Of a stretch of DNA of 64,000 nt, positions 18,040 to 27,039 are shown piece by piece. This DNA is from Pseudomonas sp. (GTDB taxonomy: Bacteria > Pseudomonadota > Gammaproteobacteria > Pseudomonadales > Pseudomonadaceae), in assembly GCF_030690725.1 (NCBI RefSeq), contig NZ_JAUYGD010000053.1, forward strand, positions 62,001 through 126,000, given 5' to 3'. How positions within the stretch are numbered: position 1 is the stretch's first letter; every line of letters starts with the position of its first letter. Both the position numbers and the translations under genes were made by a program. The notes beneath the pieces are model-generated. The model saw only the letters and a program-made list of their open reading frames with translations, was not told the DNA's origin and made no database searches.

Positions 18040-18623
18040 CGCGCCAGGGCTTCGGCGACAAAATCCAAGCGATCCTGACCGAAGTGCATCTCGCTGCCGA
18101 CAAAGAACGTCGGTGCGCCAAACACGCCGCGTTTGACCGCCTCTTCGGTGGTGGCCTTGAGGCGTTCTTTGACCACTTCATCGCTGACCAGGTGCTCGAA
18201 CTCGGCCGGGTCGAAGCCAGCGGCGCTAAGCACTTCGGCGACTACTTCAGGTTTGCCGAGGTTCTTCTGTTGCACCCATAGCGCCCCGAAGATGGTTTTC
18301 ACGTAGTGCTCGAAACGCTCGCTGTTTTCATAGCCGGCCGCGCCGCGCATCAGCGTCAGGGTGTTGATCGGGAAGCCCGGGCTGAAGGCCATCGGCACGC
18401 CGTAGCGACTGGCGAAACGCGCCAGGTCCTTGAGCATCCAGGCGCCCTTGCTCGGAATCATGACCGGCGACTGGTTACCGGTGGCCTTGAATACGCCGCC
18501 GAGCAGCATCGGTCGCCAGACGATCTGCGCGCCGGCTTCGCGGGCAATTCGCGGTAACTGAGTCCAGGCCAGGTAGCTGGCCGGGCTGCCGAAATCGAAA
18601 AAGAACTCTAGGGTTTTGCTCAT
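18036..18623 (-). CDS. 2-hydroxychromene-2-carboxylate isomerase family protein
   Basis: A 195-residue DsbA-fold, GST kappa-like protein. The N-terminus [18 protein letters not shown] has the Ser that binds glutathione in this family in place of a redox Cys pair, and the C-terminus [11 protein letters not shown] has the cis-Pro loop. Members isomerise 2-hydroxychromene-2-carboxylate in naphthalene breakdown, but many genomic copies lie outside aromatic pathways, as here, so the physiological substrate is uncertain. It shares a strand with the downstream-oriented SDR gene, with a 46-base gap. Confidence 0.85.
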   Translation of the reverse strand: MSKTLEFFFDFGSPASYLAWTQLPRIAREAGAQIVWRPMLLGGVFKATGNQSPVMIPSKGAWMLKDLARFASRYGVPMAFSPGFPINTLTLMRGAAGYENSERFEHYVKTIFGALWVQQKNLGKPEVVAEVLSAAGFDPAEFEHLVSDEVVKERLKATTEEAVKRGVFGAPTFFVGSEMHFGQDRLDFVAEALAR

Positions 18624-18669
18624 TACATGCTCCTTTGGGAGGTCTTGTTATTGGGAGAGCGCGCAGTTG

Positions 18670-19398
18670 TTAAAACGTCTCGGACCATGGCCGTAGATCC
18701 AGCTCATGCACCCAGCAATCGCGAGGCTGGCAATGGATCTGCCAGTAGGTGTCGGCAATGTGCTCGGGGTTGAGGATGCCGTCCTGATCCTTAAGTTGGT
18801 AAAGCTGGGGAAAGGTATCGCGGATAAACGCAGTGTCGATGGCCCCGTCGATGATCGGGTGCGCGACATGGATGCCTTTGGGGCCGAGTTCGCGGGCCAT
18901 GCTCTGGGCCAACGCACGCAGGGCGAACTTGGCGCTGGCGAAGGCGGAGAAATTCGCCCGGCCGCGCAAGGAAGCTGTGGCGCCGGTAAAGATGATGGTG
19001 CCCTGGCCACGCGGCAGCATGACCTTGGCCCCTTCACGGCCGGTGAGAAAACCAGCCAGCGCCGCCATTTCCCAGACTTTGCGATAGACCCGTTCGGTGG
19101 TTTCGGTAATGGAAAACTGCACGTTGGCGCCGATGTTGAACACCACCGCATGCAGTGGGCCGACCTCGCGCTCAATGGTGGCGAACAGCTCGACCACTTG
19201 CTCTTCGATCCGCGCATCGCAACCAAAGGCGCGAGCCGTTCCGCCAGCCGCTTCGATCTCTGCTACCAGTGGGCCAAGTTTCTCGGCATTGCGCCTTGCC
19301 ACACAGGCGACATAGCCCTCGCGGGCGAAGCGCTTGGCGATGGCGCCGCCCGTGGCATCCCCCGCACCGACGACCAGAATTGCTTTGCGTTCGCTCAT
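18670..19398 (-). CDS. Short-chain dehydrogenase/reductase
   Basis: A 242-residue SDR. The start at 19398 has GGAG 7 bases upstream. The cofactor-binding motif near the N-terminus is GAGDATGGAIAKRF, a variant of the classical TGxxxGxG. The usual Tyr-x-x-x-Lys is replaced: the segment reads FSAFASAKFALRALAQSMA, so the catalytic Tyr position is Phe or Ala while the Lys remains. This may alter or abolish dehydrogenase activity. It is divergent from an HxlR regulator at 19499 with twin palindromes between them, so expression is probably controlled by that regulator. The substrate is unknown. Confidence 0.85.
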   Translation of the reverse strand: MSERKAILVVGAGDATGGAIAKRFAREGYVACVARRNAEKLGPLVAEIEAAGGTARAFGCDARIEEQVVELFATIEREVGPLHAVVFNIGANVQFSITETTERVYRKVWEMAALAGFLTGREGAKVMLPRGQGTIIFTGATASLRGRANFSAFASAKFALRALAQSMARELGPKGIHVAHPIIDGAIDTAFIRDTFPQLYQLKDQDGILNPEHIADTYWQIHCQPRDCWVHELDLRPWSETF

Positions 19399-19412
19399 TG
19401 CAGTCTCCATAA

Positions 19413-19457
19413 GTTCTATTTTGGAACCGTGCTTGATAGTCAGTTCCATTTTGGAAC
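19413..19457. promoter_or_regulatory. Twin palindromic operators for the HxlR regulator
   Basis: Two near-identical 15-base palindromes, GTTCTATTTTGGAAC at 19413-19427 and GTTCCATTTTGGAAC at 19443-19457, lie between the divergent SDR and HxlR genes. Their starts are 30 bases apart, about three helical turns, so two dimers could bind the same DNA face. The GTTCC/GGAAC arms around ATTTT are seen directly; assignment to the adjacent regulator is inference. Confidence 0.75.
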
Positions 19458-19498
19458 CTGTCAAGCTATGGTGAGCCATTGCGGTTGGAGACTGGCTT

Positions 19499-19984
19499 AT
19501 GCGTTGGGAAGAACTTGAGCAGCAACCCTGCTCCCTGGCTCGCACGTTATCGGTGGTGGGTGACCGCTGGACGCTGCTGGTGCTGCGCGAGAGCTTTCTC
19601 GGTATTCGTCGTTTCGACGAGTTCGAGAAACGCCTGGGGATTACCCGCCACGTGCTGGCCGAGCGGCTGAAAAAGCTGGTGGACGCTGGGGTGCTGGACA
19701 AGGTGGCCTATCAGCAGCGGCCGTTGCGTGAGGAATACTGCCTGAGCGCCAAGGGCCGCGATCTGTATCCGGCCATCATGGCCCTGGTGCATTGGGGCGA
19801 CCGCCATATGAGCGGCGCCGAGGGTGCGCCGATTCGGCATATACACCGCACCTGTGGGCAGCCGATGCATGGCGTGCTGGTGTGTTCGGATTGTGGAGAG
19901 CCGCTTGAACCTAGGGATGTTCAGCTGGAAGAAGCGCCTGCGCTCAAGGGGCAGCTATTACCTGTGCATTGGCATGCACAATAG
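19499..19984 (+). CDS. HxlR-family transcriptional regulator
   Basis: A 161-residue winged-helix protein. The HxlR signature is clear: CSLARTLSVVGDRWTLLVLRE, then FDEFEKRLGITRHVLAERLKKLVDAGVL for the recognition helix and wing, and YCLSAKGRDLYPAIMAL. A C-terminal extension of ~45 residues has a CGQPMHG...CSDCGEPL arrangement of cysteines that could bind a metal or act as a redox switch. It is divergent from the SDR gene and two perfect operator-like palindromes fill the gap, so it is likely an autoregulated controller of that gene. Confidence 0.9.
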   Translation: MRWEELEQQPCSLARTLSVVGDRWTLLVLRESFLGIRRFDEFEKRLGITRHVLAERLKKLVDAGVLDKVAYQQRPLREEYCLSAKGRDLYPAIMALVHWGDRHMSGAEGAPIRHIHRTCGQPMHGVLVCSDCGEPLEPRDVQLEEAPALKGQLLPVHWHAQ

Positions 19985-19998
19985 ACTGGAGAGAAACC

Positions 19999-20066
19999 GT
20001 AGGAGCACGCCATGCGTGCGAGCGATTTCCCAGATACCGCCACTCGCGGGCATGGCCCGCTCCTAC
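19999..20066. repeat. REP-like palindrome, GTAGGAGC family
   Basis: An imperfect inverted repeat running from GTAGGAGCACGCCATGCGTG to CGGGCATGGCCCGCTCCTAC. It lies between the convergent HxlR and rsmE genes. The same outer arms recur as a near-perfect hairpin at 59336-59390. Confidence 0.75.
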
Positions 20067-20082
20067 ATAGTCAGGTGTTCGT

Positions 20083-20790
20083 TTAGAAAAGTCGCGCCAA
20101 CAAGGCAGTAACCGCGGTTTCCACCCGCAGAATCCGCGCGCCCAGTTGCACCGGTTGCAGGCCTGCTTCGGCAAGCTTTTCCACTTCGTAGGCAATCCAG
20201 CCACCTTCCGGACCGATGGCCAGCGTCACGGCCTGTTCGACTGCCCGTGGGCAGGCCGGGAAGTCACCGGGGTGGCCGACCAGACCCAGGGTATCGGCTG
20301 CGATGCCTGGTAGTTGGTCTTCGACAAAGGGCTTAAAGCGCTTTTCGATAATCACTTCCGGCAGCACGGTATCGCGGGCTTGCTCCAGGCCAAGGATCAG
20401 TTGCTCGCGAATGGCTGCGGGTTCCAGAAAAGGCGTCTGCCAGAAGCTTTTTTCCACCCGGTAGCTGTTCAGCAGAATCAGCCGAGGCACGCCCATGCTG
20501 CTGACGGTTTGCAGCACGCGGCGCAGCATCTTCGGTCGGGGCAGGGCCAGCAGCAGGGTCAGTGGCAGTTTTTCCGGCGGTAGTTGGTCGAGCTGGATCG
20601 ACAGCTCGGCATGCTCGGCATCCAGACGCAGCAACTGACCGCTGCCCATCAGGCCATTCAGGCGGCCAACACGCAGGCTGTCGCCGGCTTCGGCGCGATG
20701 AACCTCATGCAGGTGCTTGAGGCGGCGGCCGCTAAGCAGCACGCGGTCGGCGGCGATAAAGTCGCCGTCTTCCAGTAGCAGCAGGTTCAC
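20083..20790 (-). CDS. rsmE: 16S rRNA (uracil1498-N3)-methyltransferase
   Basis: Methylates N3 of U1498 in 16S rRNA using SAM. The 235-residue SPOUT-class protein shows the family C-terminal knot: LAIGPEGGW followed by [20 protein letters not shown]. The N-terminal PUA-like domain contains [17 protein letters not shown]. It overlaps the tatC stop by 4 bases on the same strand, making it the last gene of the hisIE-tatABC cluster here. Confidence 0.95.
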   Translation of the reverse strand: MNLLLLEDGDFIAADRVLLSGRRLKHLHEVHRAEAGDSLRVGRLNGLMGSGQLLRLDAEHAELSIQLDQLPPEKLPLTLLLALPRPKMLRRVLQTVSSMGVPRLILLNSYRVEKSFWQTPFLEPAAIREQLILGLEQARDTVLPEVIIEKRFKPFVEDQLPGIAADTLGLVGHPGDFPACPRAVEQAVTLAIGPEGGWIAYEVEKLAEAGLQPVQLGARILRVETAVTALLARLF

Positions 20791-21590
20791 GGTTGCGCGG
20801 CGGGCGGCTGGTCGTTGGAGGGGCTGTCGCTTTCGGCTTCAGCCGCCGCGTCCTGTTCGGCGCGGCGTTTGACCAGGCTGCCGCAGAGCAGGCCAGCTTC
20901 GAACAGCAGCCACATGGGCACGGCCAGCAGGGTTTGCGAGAACACGTCCGGTGGAGTCAGCACCATGCCGACGACAAAGCAGCCGACTACCACATAGGGC
21001 CGGCTTTTACGCAGGGTGGCAACGTCGACAACGCCGATCCAGATCAGCAGAAAGGTGGCAATCGGGATCTCGAACGCCACGCCGAAGGCGAAGAACAGGG
21101 TGAGGACGAAATCCAGGTATTGACCGATATCGGTCATCATCGCCACGCCTTCCGGGGTCACGCTGGCGAAGAAGCCGAACATGATCGGGAACACCACGAA
21201 GTAGGCGAAGGCCATGCCGGCGTAGAACAGCAGGATGCTGGAGATCAGCAGCGGTATGGCAATGCGCTTCTCGTGCTTGTACAGCCCGGGCGCGATAAAG
21301 CCCCAGATCTGATGCAGGATGATCGGTATCGCCAAAAACAGCGCAACCATCAGCGTCAGCTTGAACGGCGTGAGGAACGGCGAGGCCACCCCGGTGGCGA
21401 TCATCGTCGCGCCTTCGGGCAGGTAGGCACGCAACGGCGCGGCGACCAGCGCGTAGATGTCCTGGGAGAAATAGAACAGTCCGGCGAACAGCAGCAGGAC
21501 GGCGCCGACAATACGCAGCAGGCGCGTGCGCAGTTCGGTCAGGTGGGAGACCAGGGGCATTTCCTGATCGCTGTCCGGTCGTTGGCTCAT
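20787..21590 (-). CDS. tatC: Sec-independent protein translocase TatC
   Basis: Signal-recognition subunit of the twin-arginine translocon in the inner membrane. A 267-residue protein with six membrane helices. The conserved N-terminal [11 protein letters not shown] and the first periplasmic loop, the [11 protein letters not shown] region and the [11 protein letters not shown] segment near residue 160 are present. The tail after the sixth helix is acidic and Ala-rich. It overlaps tatB by 4 bases and rsmE by 4 bases. Confidence 0.97.
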   Translation of the reverse strand: MSQRPDSDQEMPLVSHLTELRTRLLRIVGAVLLLFAGLFYFSQDIYALVAAPLRAYLPEGATMIATGVASPFLTPFKLTLMVALFLAIPIILHQIWGFIAPGLYKHEKRIAIPLLISSILLFYAGMAFAYFVVFPIMFGFFASVTPEGVAMMTDIGQYLDFVLTLFFAFGVAFEIPIATFLLIWIGVVDVATLRKSRPYVVVGCFVVGMVLTPPDVFSQTLLAVPMWLLFEAGLLCGSLVKRRAEQDAAAEAESDSPSNDQPPAAQP

Positions 21591-21940
21591 GGCTGCGGGC
21601 TTTTATCCTGGCGGGTGCTATCAGTCGCGGCGGCCGACTCTGCTGCTGGGGGCGTGGCAGGGCTCGGTTCCGTGATGCTGCTGAGCGGCGCGTTGAGGCT
21701 TTGCTTCATCGCGTTCATTTCCCGCTCCAGCTCAAGGATCTGCTCGTTATGCAGTTGGCGGCGGATTTCATCCGCGCCGATCTCGCGCTCGACTTCAGCC
21801 TTGATCGCACTGAAGCTGCGTTTGATCCGGCCGATCCACAAACCGGCCGTGCGCACTGCGCCGGGCAGGCGATCAGGCCCCAGCACCACCAGGGCGACCA
21901 CCGCGATCAGCAGCAGCTCGGTAAAGCCGATATCGAACAT
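21587..21940 (-). CDS. tatB: Sec-independent protein translocase TatB
   Basis: A 117-residue membrane protein with the N-terminal [22 protein letters not shown] helix that contains the TatB Glu, then the conserved [11 protein letters not shown] amphipathic start, a long charged helix ([19 protein letters not shown]) and a low-complexity Ser/Ala/Pro tail. It acts with TatC as the receptor for twin-arginine signal peptides. It lies 3 bases after tatA and overlaps tatC by 4. Confidence 0.96.
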   Translation of the reverse strand: MFDIGFTELLLIAVVALVVLGPDRLPGAVRTAGLWIGRIKRSFSAIKAEVEREIGADEIRRQLHNEQILELEREMNAMKQSLNAPLSSITEPSPATPPAAESAAATDSTRQDKSPQP

Positions 21941-21943
21941 GGC

Positions 21944-22174
21944 TTAGTCTTTTTTCGCCGGCTCTTCGACCTTGCGCGCCTGAGCGTCAATGGTCTGGCC
22001 TTTGGGTTCTTCCACGGCAGGTTTGTCTTCTTCGTTGCCCATGGACTTCTTGAAGCCCTTGATCGCATCGCCCAGATCCGAGCCGAGGCCCTTGAGGCGC
22101 TTGGTGCCGAACAGCATGACCACGATCAGCAGGACGATCAGGAGTTGCCAGATGCTAATGCCACCGAATCCCAT
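21944..22174 (-). CDS. tatA: Sec-independent protein translocase TatA
   Basis: A 76-residue pore-forming Tat component. It has one N-terminal membrane helix ([18 protein letters not shown]), the hinge [14 protein letters not shown] and an amphipathic helix ending in KSM, then a charged tail. It lies 28 bases after hisE on the same strand, the hisIE-tatABC order typical of Pseudomonas. Confidence 0.96.
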   Translation of the reverse strand: MGFGGISIWQLLIVLLIVVMLFGTKRLKGLGSDLGDAIKGFKKSMGNEEDKPAVEEPKGQTIDAQARKVEEPAKKD

Positions 22175-22202
22175 AACGCGTACTCCGTAATTTAAGGGTT
22201 AA

Positions 22203-22550
22203 TCAGTCTTGTGCGCGCGCAGCTTTTTCCGCGTGCCCGGACAAGCCGAAACGCCGGTCCAGTTCGTCCAGTACGGCTTGGGGATGCTGGCCGAGTGCGG
22301 CGAGCATGACCAGGCTGTGGAACCACAGGTCGGCGGTTTCATAAATCACATCGCTGCAGTCACCGCTGACGGCAGCATCCTTGGCGGCGAGGATGGTTTC
22401 CACCGATTCCTCACCGACCTTTTCCAGAATCTTGTTCAGGCCCTTGTGGTACAGGCTGGCGACATAGGAACTGTCGGCGGCCGCGCCTTTGCGCGACTCC
22501 AGCACTTCGGCCAGGCGGCTCAGGGTGTCGGTCATGTCCGCGCTACTCAT
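22203..22550 (-). CDS. hisE: Phosphoribosyl-ATP diphosphatase
   Basis: Converts phosphoribosyl-ATP to phosphoribosyl-AMP, step 2 of histidine synthesis. The start at 22550 is preferred because GGAGG lies five bases upstream and gives a 115-residue protein; an internal ATG at 22535 is the start often used in relatives. Family motifs are [20 protein letters not shown] and [15 protein letters not shown], with the acidic metal-binding residues. It overlaps the hisI stop by 8 bases. Confidence 0.95.
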   Translation of the reverse strand: MSSADMTDTLSRLAEVLESRKGAAADSSYVASLYHKGLNKILEKVGEESVETILAAKDAAVSGDCSDVIYETADLWFHSLVMLAALGQHPQAVLDELDRRFGLSGHAEKAARAQD

Positions 22551-22944
22551 GACTGCCTCCTGCGGCATAGATGGCATGCGGGTCTTTGAGTACCGCATCG
22601 ACGGTTTTCCACTCGGCATTCTCATAGACGCGATAGAAGCAGCTCTCGCGACCGGTATGGCAGGCGATGCCGCCCAGTTGCTCGACCATCAGGATGATCA
22701 CGTCGGCGTCGCAATCCAGGCGCAGCTCGTGGAGCTTCTGCACATGGCCGGATTCTTCACCCTTGCGCCACAGCTTGCCACGCGAGCGCGACCAGTAGAT
22801 GGCACGCTGCTCGGCGGCGGTCAGGGTCAGGGCCTCACGGTTCATCCAGGCCATCATCAGCACGCGGCCGGTTTTGTGGTCCTGGGCGATGGCCGGCACC
22901 AGGCCGTCCGCGTTCCAGTTGATTTCGTCGAGCCAGTCAGTCAT
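22543..22944 (-). CDS. hisI: Phosphoribosyl-AMP cyclohydrolase
   Basis: Opens the purine ring of phosphoribosyl-AMP, step 3 of histidine synthesis. A 133-residue zinc enzyme. Visible motifs are [30 protein letters not shown] and CDADVIIL, with the Cys and Asp ligands, and the C-terminal zinc Cys in HTGRESCFY. As is usual in pseudomonads it is a separate protein from HisE. It lies 67 bases downstream of ubiB on the same strand. Confidence 0.96.
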   Translation of the reverse strand: MTDWLDEINWNADGLVPAIAQDHKTGRVLMMAWMNREALTLTAAEQRAIYWSRSRGKLWRKGEESGHVQKLHELRLDCDADVIILMVEQLGGIACHTGRESCFYRVYENAEWKTVDAVLKDPHAIYAAGGSHE

Positions 22945-23011
22945 TGCGCTATCCGCCCATCTCGGGCTGTTTGATTCAGAAAGCTAGTGTGCCAGTGCGC
23001 ACCCGGTGTGG

Positions 23012-24601
23012 CTATCGGCGCAGCACCAGATAGAGGCCGCCGGCGAGCATCAGCCAGCTCGGCCAGGCGATCAGGCTTAATGCCAGGCCTTGTGTAGCCG
23101 CGCCAGCGATCAGCGCTGCGCCGAGCAGGCGGGCCGGCCATTGGCGGCTCGGTGCAGGCTGTTCCTGACGGCTGGTCGGTTGCTGGTTTAGGCGCTCCAG
23201 GGTTTCGCGGGCGATCTGCGACAGGTGCGGCACCTGCTCGGCCTGCAGTTGCAGGTTGCGCAGCAGGTGCAGCGGGCTGATGCGCTCGCGCATCCAGCGT
23301 TCGAGAAACGGCTGGGCGGTGCTCCACAGGTCCAGATCCGGGTACAGCTGACGCCCGAGGCCTTCGATATTCAGCAGGGTCTTCTGCAGCAGCACCAGTT
23401 GCGGTTGCACTTCCATATTGAAGCGTCGCGCGGTCTGGAACAGGCGCAGCAGCACCTGGCCGAAGGAGATGTCCTTCAGTGGTTTTTCGAAGATCGGCTC
23501 GCACACGGTGCGGATTGCCGCCTCGAAATCATTGATCTTGGTTTCCGCCGGCACCCAGCCCGAGTCGATATGCAGCTGCGCCACGCGGCGGTAATCGCGC
23601 TTGAAGAAGGCGATCAGGTTGCGCGCCAGGTAGTCCTGATCTTCGGCGGTGAGGCTGCCGATGATGCCGCAGTCGATGGCAATGTACTGCGGATTCCACG
23701 GTGTGCGGGTGCTGACGAAGATATTGCCGGGGTGCATGTCTGCGTGGAAGAAGCTGTCGCGGAACACCTGGGTGAAGAAAATCTCCACGCCGCGCTCGGC
23801 CAGCAGTTTCATGTCGGTGCGCTGGTCGGCCAGGGTGTCCAGGTCGGTGACCTGAATGCCGTAGATACGCTCCATCACCAGCACTTTCGGCCGGCAATAG
23901 TCCCAGTACACCTGCGGCACATAGAGCAGCGGCGAGCCTTCAAAGTTACGCCGCAGCTGGCTGGCGTTGGCCGCTTCGCGCAGCAGGTCGAGCTCGTCGT
24001 AAATGGTCTTTTCGTAATCGCTGACCACTTCCACCGGGCGTAGCCGGCGCGCGTCTGCGGAGGCGCGCTCGGCCACTTTGGCGAGCAGGAACAACCAGGC
24101 GATGTCCTGCTCAATCACCGGTTTCAGGCCGGGGCGGATGACCTTGACCACCACCTCTTCGCCGCTTTTCAGCTGCGCGGCATGTACCTGGGCGACGGAG
24201 GCCGAGGCCAGCGGCTGCGTATCAAAGCGGGCAAACACTTCACCGACCTTGGCACCCAGCTGGGACTCGATCAGCGCCAGCGCCTTGGCCGGATCGAAGG
24301 GCGGTACCTGATCCTGCAGCTTGGCCAGCTCATCGGCGATATCGGTTGGCAGCAGGTCGCGGCGGGTGGAAAGCAGCTGGCCGAACTTGATAAAGATCGG
24401 CCCCAGTTCCTCCAGCGCCAAACGCAAGCGTGCACCGCGCGACAGCAACAAGTCGCGGCGTGGCAGCCAGCGCCAGGGCAATACATAACGCAGCGCGCGT
24501 GCCCAGAAGGGCAGCGGCAGGGCGAATAACAGGTCGTCCAGCTGGTAGCGAATGACTACGCGCTGGATACGCAACAGACGACGAACGGCAAGCAGCTTCA
24601 T
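23012..24601 (-). CDS. ubiB: Ubiquinone biosynthesis kinase-like protein UbiB
   Basis: A 529-residue member of the ABC1/ADCK/UbiB atypical kinase family needed for ubiquinone synthesis. The KxGQ motif is seen as [16 protein letters not shown] (about residue 70), the Ala-rich nucleotide loop as [19 protein letters not shown], the catalytic segment as [10 protein letters not shown] and the metal-binding Asp in YIAIDCG. Two C-terminal membrane helices close the protein. It overlaps ubiJ by 4 bases in the ubiE-ubiJ-ubiB order. Confidence 0.97.
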   Translation of the reverse strand: MKLLAVRRLLRIQRVVIRYQLDDLLFALPLPFWARALRYVLPWRWLPRRDLLLSRGARLRLALEELGPIFIKFGQLLSTRRDLLPTDIADELAKLQDQVPPFDPAKALALIESQLGAKVGEVFARFDTQPLASASVAQVHAAQLKSGEEVVVKVIRPGLKPVIEQDIAWLFLLAKVAERASADARRLRPVEVVSDYEKTIYDELDLLREAANASQLRRNFEGSPLLYVPQVYWDYCRPKVLVMERIYGIQVTDLDTLADQRTDMKLLAERGVEIFFTQVFRDSFFHADMHPGNIFVSTRTPWNPQYIAIDCGIIGSLTAEDQDYLARNLIAFFKRDYRRVAQLHIDSGWVPAETKINDFEAAIRTVCEPIFEKPLKDISFGQVLLRLFQTARRFNMEVQPQLVLLQKTLLNIEGLGRQLYPDLDLWSTAQPFLERWMRERISPLHLLRNLQLQAEQVPHLSQIARETLERLNQQPTSRQEQPAPSRQWPARLLGAALIAGAATQGLALSLIAWPSWLMLAGGLYLVLRR

Positions 24602-25215
24602 GCGATGGGCTTATGGCGTTGGGCGAGGCGCTCGATGCGCGCGTCGAGTCGGTCGAGGGATAGCTTGAGGTGGTCCAGTTCGGCGAAGCGCGCATCGGCT
24701 TCGCGCTGGCCGACCAGGCTGCGGGATTCTTCACTGAGGTAATCGGCCAGGTTCAGGCGCAGGCTGTCGAGCGCCTGGCTGCTCCAGTTCACTCGGCTGC
24801 GCAGATGGCCACCGAGCAGCTGGCTGCCGACCGGGCCGAGCCAGCGCGACAGTTCGTATTCCCAGTCCAGCTCGAGATCCTGAAGGATTCCGGCCAGTTC
24901 CAGCAGGGCGGCGCTATCGCCATCCAGGCTGACGTCCGGGCTGTGCAGGATGCTGGTCTTGTCGCGGCTCAAGGCCAGACGCACCAGACTGGCGGCGGGG
25001 GCGCGCAGGTGGCAATCCGCTTCACCCGCCCACTGCGCGGCCAGTTGCAGACCGCTGGCGCTGGGCAGGATAAACAGCTGCAGATTCGGTGCGGCGCACT
25101 CCACGGCAATCACCCGGCCACTCAAGCGCGCCAGGCGCGGCAGCGCGGTGCTGTCCATGGCCAATACGCGATTGAGGCCGAGTTCGACGCCGGCCAGCAG
25201 CCCGGTCAGCAGCAT
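24598..25215 (-). CDS. ubiJ: Ubiquinone biosynthesis accessory factor UbiJ
   Basis: A 205-residue protein with an N-terminal SCP2-like lipid-binding domain (about residues 25-120) and a C-terminal coiled coil (residues ~170-200, [20 protein letters not shown]). UbiJ binds ubiquinone intermediates within the Ubi metabolon. It shares one base with the stop of ubiE and overlaps ubiB by 4 bases, so the three are co-translated. Confidence 0.92.
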   Translation of the reverse strand: MLLTGLLAGVELGLNRVLAMDSTALPRLARLSGRVIAVECAAPNLQLFILPSASGLQLAAQWAGEADCHLRAPAASLVRLALSRDKTSILHSPDVSLDGDSAALLELAGILQDLELDWEYELSRWLGPVGSQLLGGHLRSRVNWSSQALDSLRLNLADYLSEESRSLVGQREADARFAELDHLKLSLDRLDARIERLAQRHKPIA

Positions 25216-25985
25216 CAGGGCTTGATGCCGCGGTGCAGGGCGACGATGCCGCCGGTCATATTGTGGAAGGTCACGCGCTCGAAGCCGGCTTCAACCATCA
25301 TAGCCTTGAGGGTGTCCTGATCCGGGTGCATGCGGATCGACTCGGCCAAGTAGCGGTAGCTTTCGGCGTCGTTGGTGATCAGCTTGCCGGCCAGCGGCAT
25401 GAACTTGAACGAGTAGGCGTCGTAGAACTTCGACAGCAGCGGGCTGGACGGTTTGGAGAATTCCAGGATCAGCAGGCGACCGCCCGGTTTGAGCACGCGC
25501 AGCATCGAACGGATGGCGTCCTCTTTATGCGTCACGTTGCGCAGGCCGAAGGCGATGGTCACCACGTCGAAGTGGTTGTCCGGGAACGGCAGTTTCTCCG
25601 CATCGGCCTGGACGAAGCTGACGTTGCCGGCCACGCCCTTGTCGAGCAGGCGATCACGGCCGACACGCAGCATCGATTCGTTGATATCAGCCAGCACCAC
25701 TTCGCCAGTCGGACCGACCAGGCTGGAGAACTTACGGGTCAGATCGCCGGTGCCGCCGGCGATATCCAGCACCCGGTTGCCACTGCGCACGCCCGACAGT
25801 TCGATGGTGAAACGCTTCCACAGGCGGTGCATACCGCCCGACAGCACATCGTTCATCAGGTCGTACTTGGCCGCCACCGAGTGGAAGACTTCGGCGACTT
25901 TTTCCGCCTTCTGGCTTTCCGGCACGCTCTGGAAACCAAAGTGCGTGGTGGGTTCGCTGTCGCTGCTCTTGCGCGGATCGTTCAT
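25215..25985 (-). CDS. ubiE: Ubiquinone/menaquinone C-methyltransferase UbiE
   Basis: SAM-dependent C-methylation of the demethoxyubiquinol ring. A 256-residue protein with the SAM motif [17 protein letters not shown] near residue 70, the family signature [19 protein letters not shown] and the post-motif [14 protein letters not shown]. First gene of the ubiEJB group. Upstream is a ~170-base gap to the divergent PHA-system gene. Confidence 0.97.
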   Translation of the reverse strand: MNDPRKSSDSEPTTHFGFQSVPESQKAEKVAEVFHSVAAKYDLMNDVLSGGMHRLWKRFTIELSGVRSGNRVLDIAGGTGDLTRKFSSLVGPTGEVVLADINESMLRVGRDRLLDKGVAGNVSFVQADAEKLPFPDNHFDVVTIAFGLRNVTHKEDAIRSMLRVLKPGGRLLILEFSKPSSPLLSKFYDAYSFKFMPLAGKLITNDAESYRYLAESIRMHPDQDTLKAMMVEAGFERVTFHNMTGGIVALHRGIKP

Positions 25986-26111
25986 CTTGCCCTTTCCTAA
26001 AACACAGAGGCTGCATCTAAAGTGGCGGCCATTCTAAACCTAAAAGCCGCCCTAGGCTTCAAGCCGCGCGCGCAAGTAAAAGCCTGAAGGCTTTGCACCC
26101 GCGCAGCTTGC

Positions 26112-26135
26112 TATAGTCTCGCGACCTAAGGTCGC
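26112..26135 (+). promoter_or_regulatory. Possible promoter and operator of the PHA-system gene
   Basis: A TATAGT hexamer at 26112-26117 is followed by a perfect 15-base palindrome GCGACCTAAGGTCGC at 26121-26135, about where transcription would start. It could be a repressor site or the base of a leader hairpin. No convincing -35 hexamer at proper spacing is seen. Confidence 0.4.
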
Positions 26136-26159
26136 AGTTAACTGGCGAGGAGAAATGCC

Positions 26160-26438
26160 ATGGCCAAGATCACCGTCGAACGTCCCCACTCCCTGGGGCG
26201 CGAAGTCGCCCGGGAAAAAGCCGAGCAACTGGCCGAGCGCCTGGCCCGCGAATACGACGTGCGCTACCGCTGGAATGGCGACAACCTGGAGTTCAAGCGC
26301 AGCGGCGCGGATGGCCGTATTGAAGTGCATGAGCACAGCGTGCGTGTGCAGCTCAGCCTGGGGCTGTTGTTGTCGGCAATGAGCAGCAGCATCAAGCGCG
26401 AAATTGAAGAAGTGCTGGATAAGAATCTGCAGGCGTGA
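26160..26438 (+). CDS. Polyhydroxyalkanoic acid system family protein
   Basis: A 92-residue basic protein beginning MAKITVERPHSLGREVAREKAEQLAERLAREYDV, matching a small family that in Pseudomonas always sits between ubiE and the PHA phasin genes. The role is not established; an association with PHA granules is inferred from the name-giving gene neighbourhood. AGGAG lies 7 bases before the start. It shares a strand with phaI, 150 bases upstream of it. Confidence 0.85.
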   Translation: MAKITVERPHSLGREVAREKAEQLAERLAREYDVRYRWNGDNLEFKRSGADGRIEVHEHSVRVQLSLGLLLSAMSSSIKREIEEVLDKNLQA

Positions 26439-26588
26439 GGTTTTTATGGCCGTTGCTGGGCATTCTTAAAGATGGCTTTCTGTAATTTTTTACAGGCTTA
26501 GTATGCGGTTTCTAATTTTCATCGATACCGTGCTCCTAAGCCTGCATTCCGTGGGCGTTTCCTCGAAACACTTAGAGTGAGGTGCACC

Positions 26589-27029
26589 ATGTCGAAAGTT
26601 GCCGTTAAAAAGAAAGCCGTCGTTGAAGAAGCCAGCAGCGTGCTGAGCGACGCAAAAGTGTACGCCCGCAAGATTTACTTGGCTGGCCTGGGCGCTTACG
26701 CCAAAGCGGGCCAGGAAGGTGCCGAGTACTTCAAAGAACTCGTGAAGAGCGGCGAAGGCGTTGAAAAACAAGGCAAAAAACTGGTCAACGAACAAGTTGA
26801 AGCAGCCAACAGCCAGATCGACAGCGTTAAAAGCACTGTCACCAGCAACGTCAGCAGCGTCAAAGGCAAGTTTGAAGTGCAGCTCGACAAAATCGAGAAA
26901 GCCTTCGACAACCGCGTTGCCAGCGCCCTGAACCGCATTGGTATCCCGTCCAAGCAGGATGTTGAAGCACTCTCTGCTAAGCTGGATGAGCTGAGCGCGT
27001 TGCTCGAGCACGTCGCGCGTACCAAGTAA
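26589..27029 (+). CDS. phaI: Phasin PhaI
   Basis: A 146-residue PHA granule surface protein. The start at 26589 follows a GAGG site; four extra residues in the open frame upstream are not needed. The phasin core is DAKVYARKIYLAGLGAYAKAGQEG, followed by helices with regularly spaced hydrophobic residues ending in a Leu-rich coiled coil (VEALSAKLDELSALLEHV). The first 130 residues are clearly paralogous to the N-terminal part of PhaF, encoded 10 bases downstream. Confidence 0.93.
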   Translation: MSKVAVKKKAVVEEASSVLSDAKVYARKIYLAGLGAYAKAGQEGAEYFKELVKSGEGVEKQGKKLVNEQVEAANSQIDSVKSTVTSNVSSVKGKFEVQLDKIEKAFDNRVASALNRIGIPSKQDVEALSAKLDELSALLEHVARTK

Positions 27030-27039
27030 GGAGAGCAGG

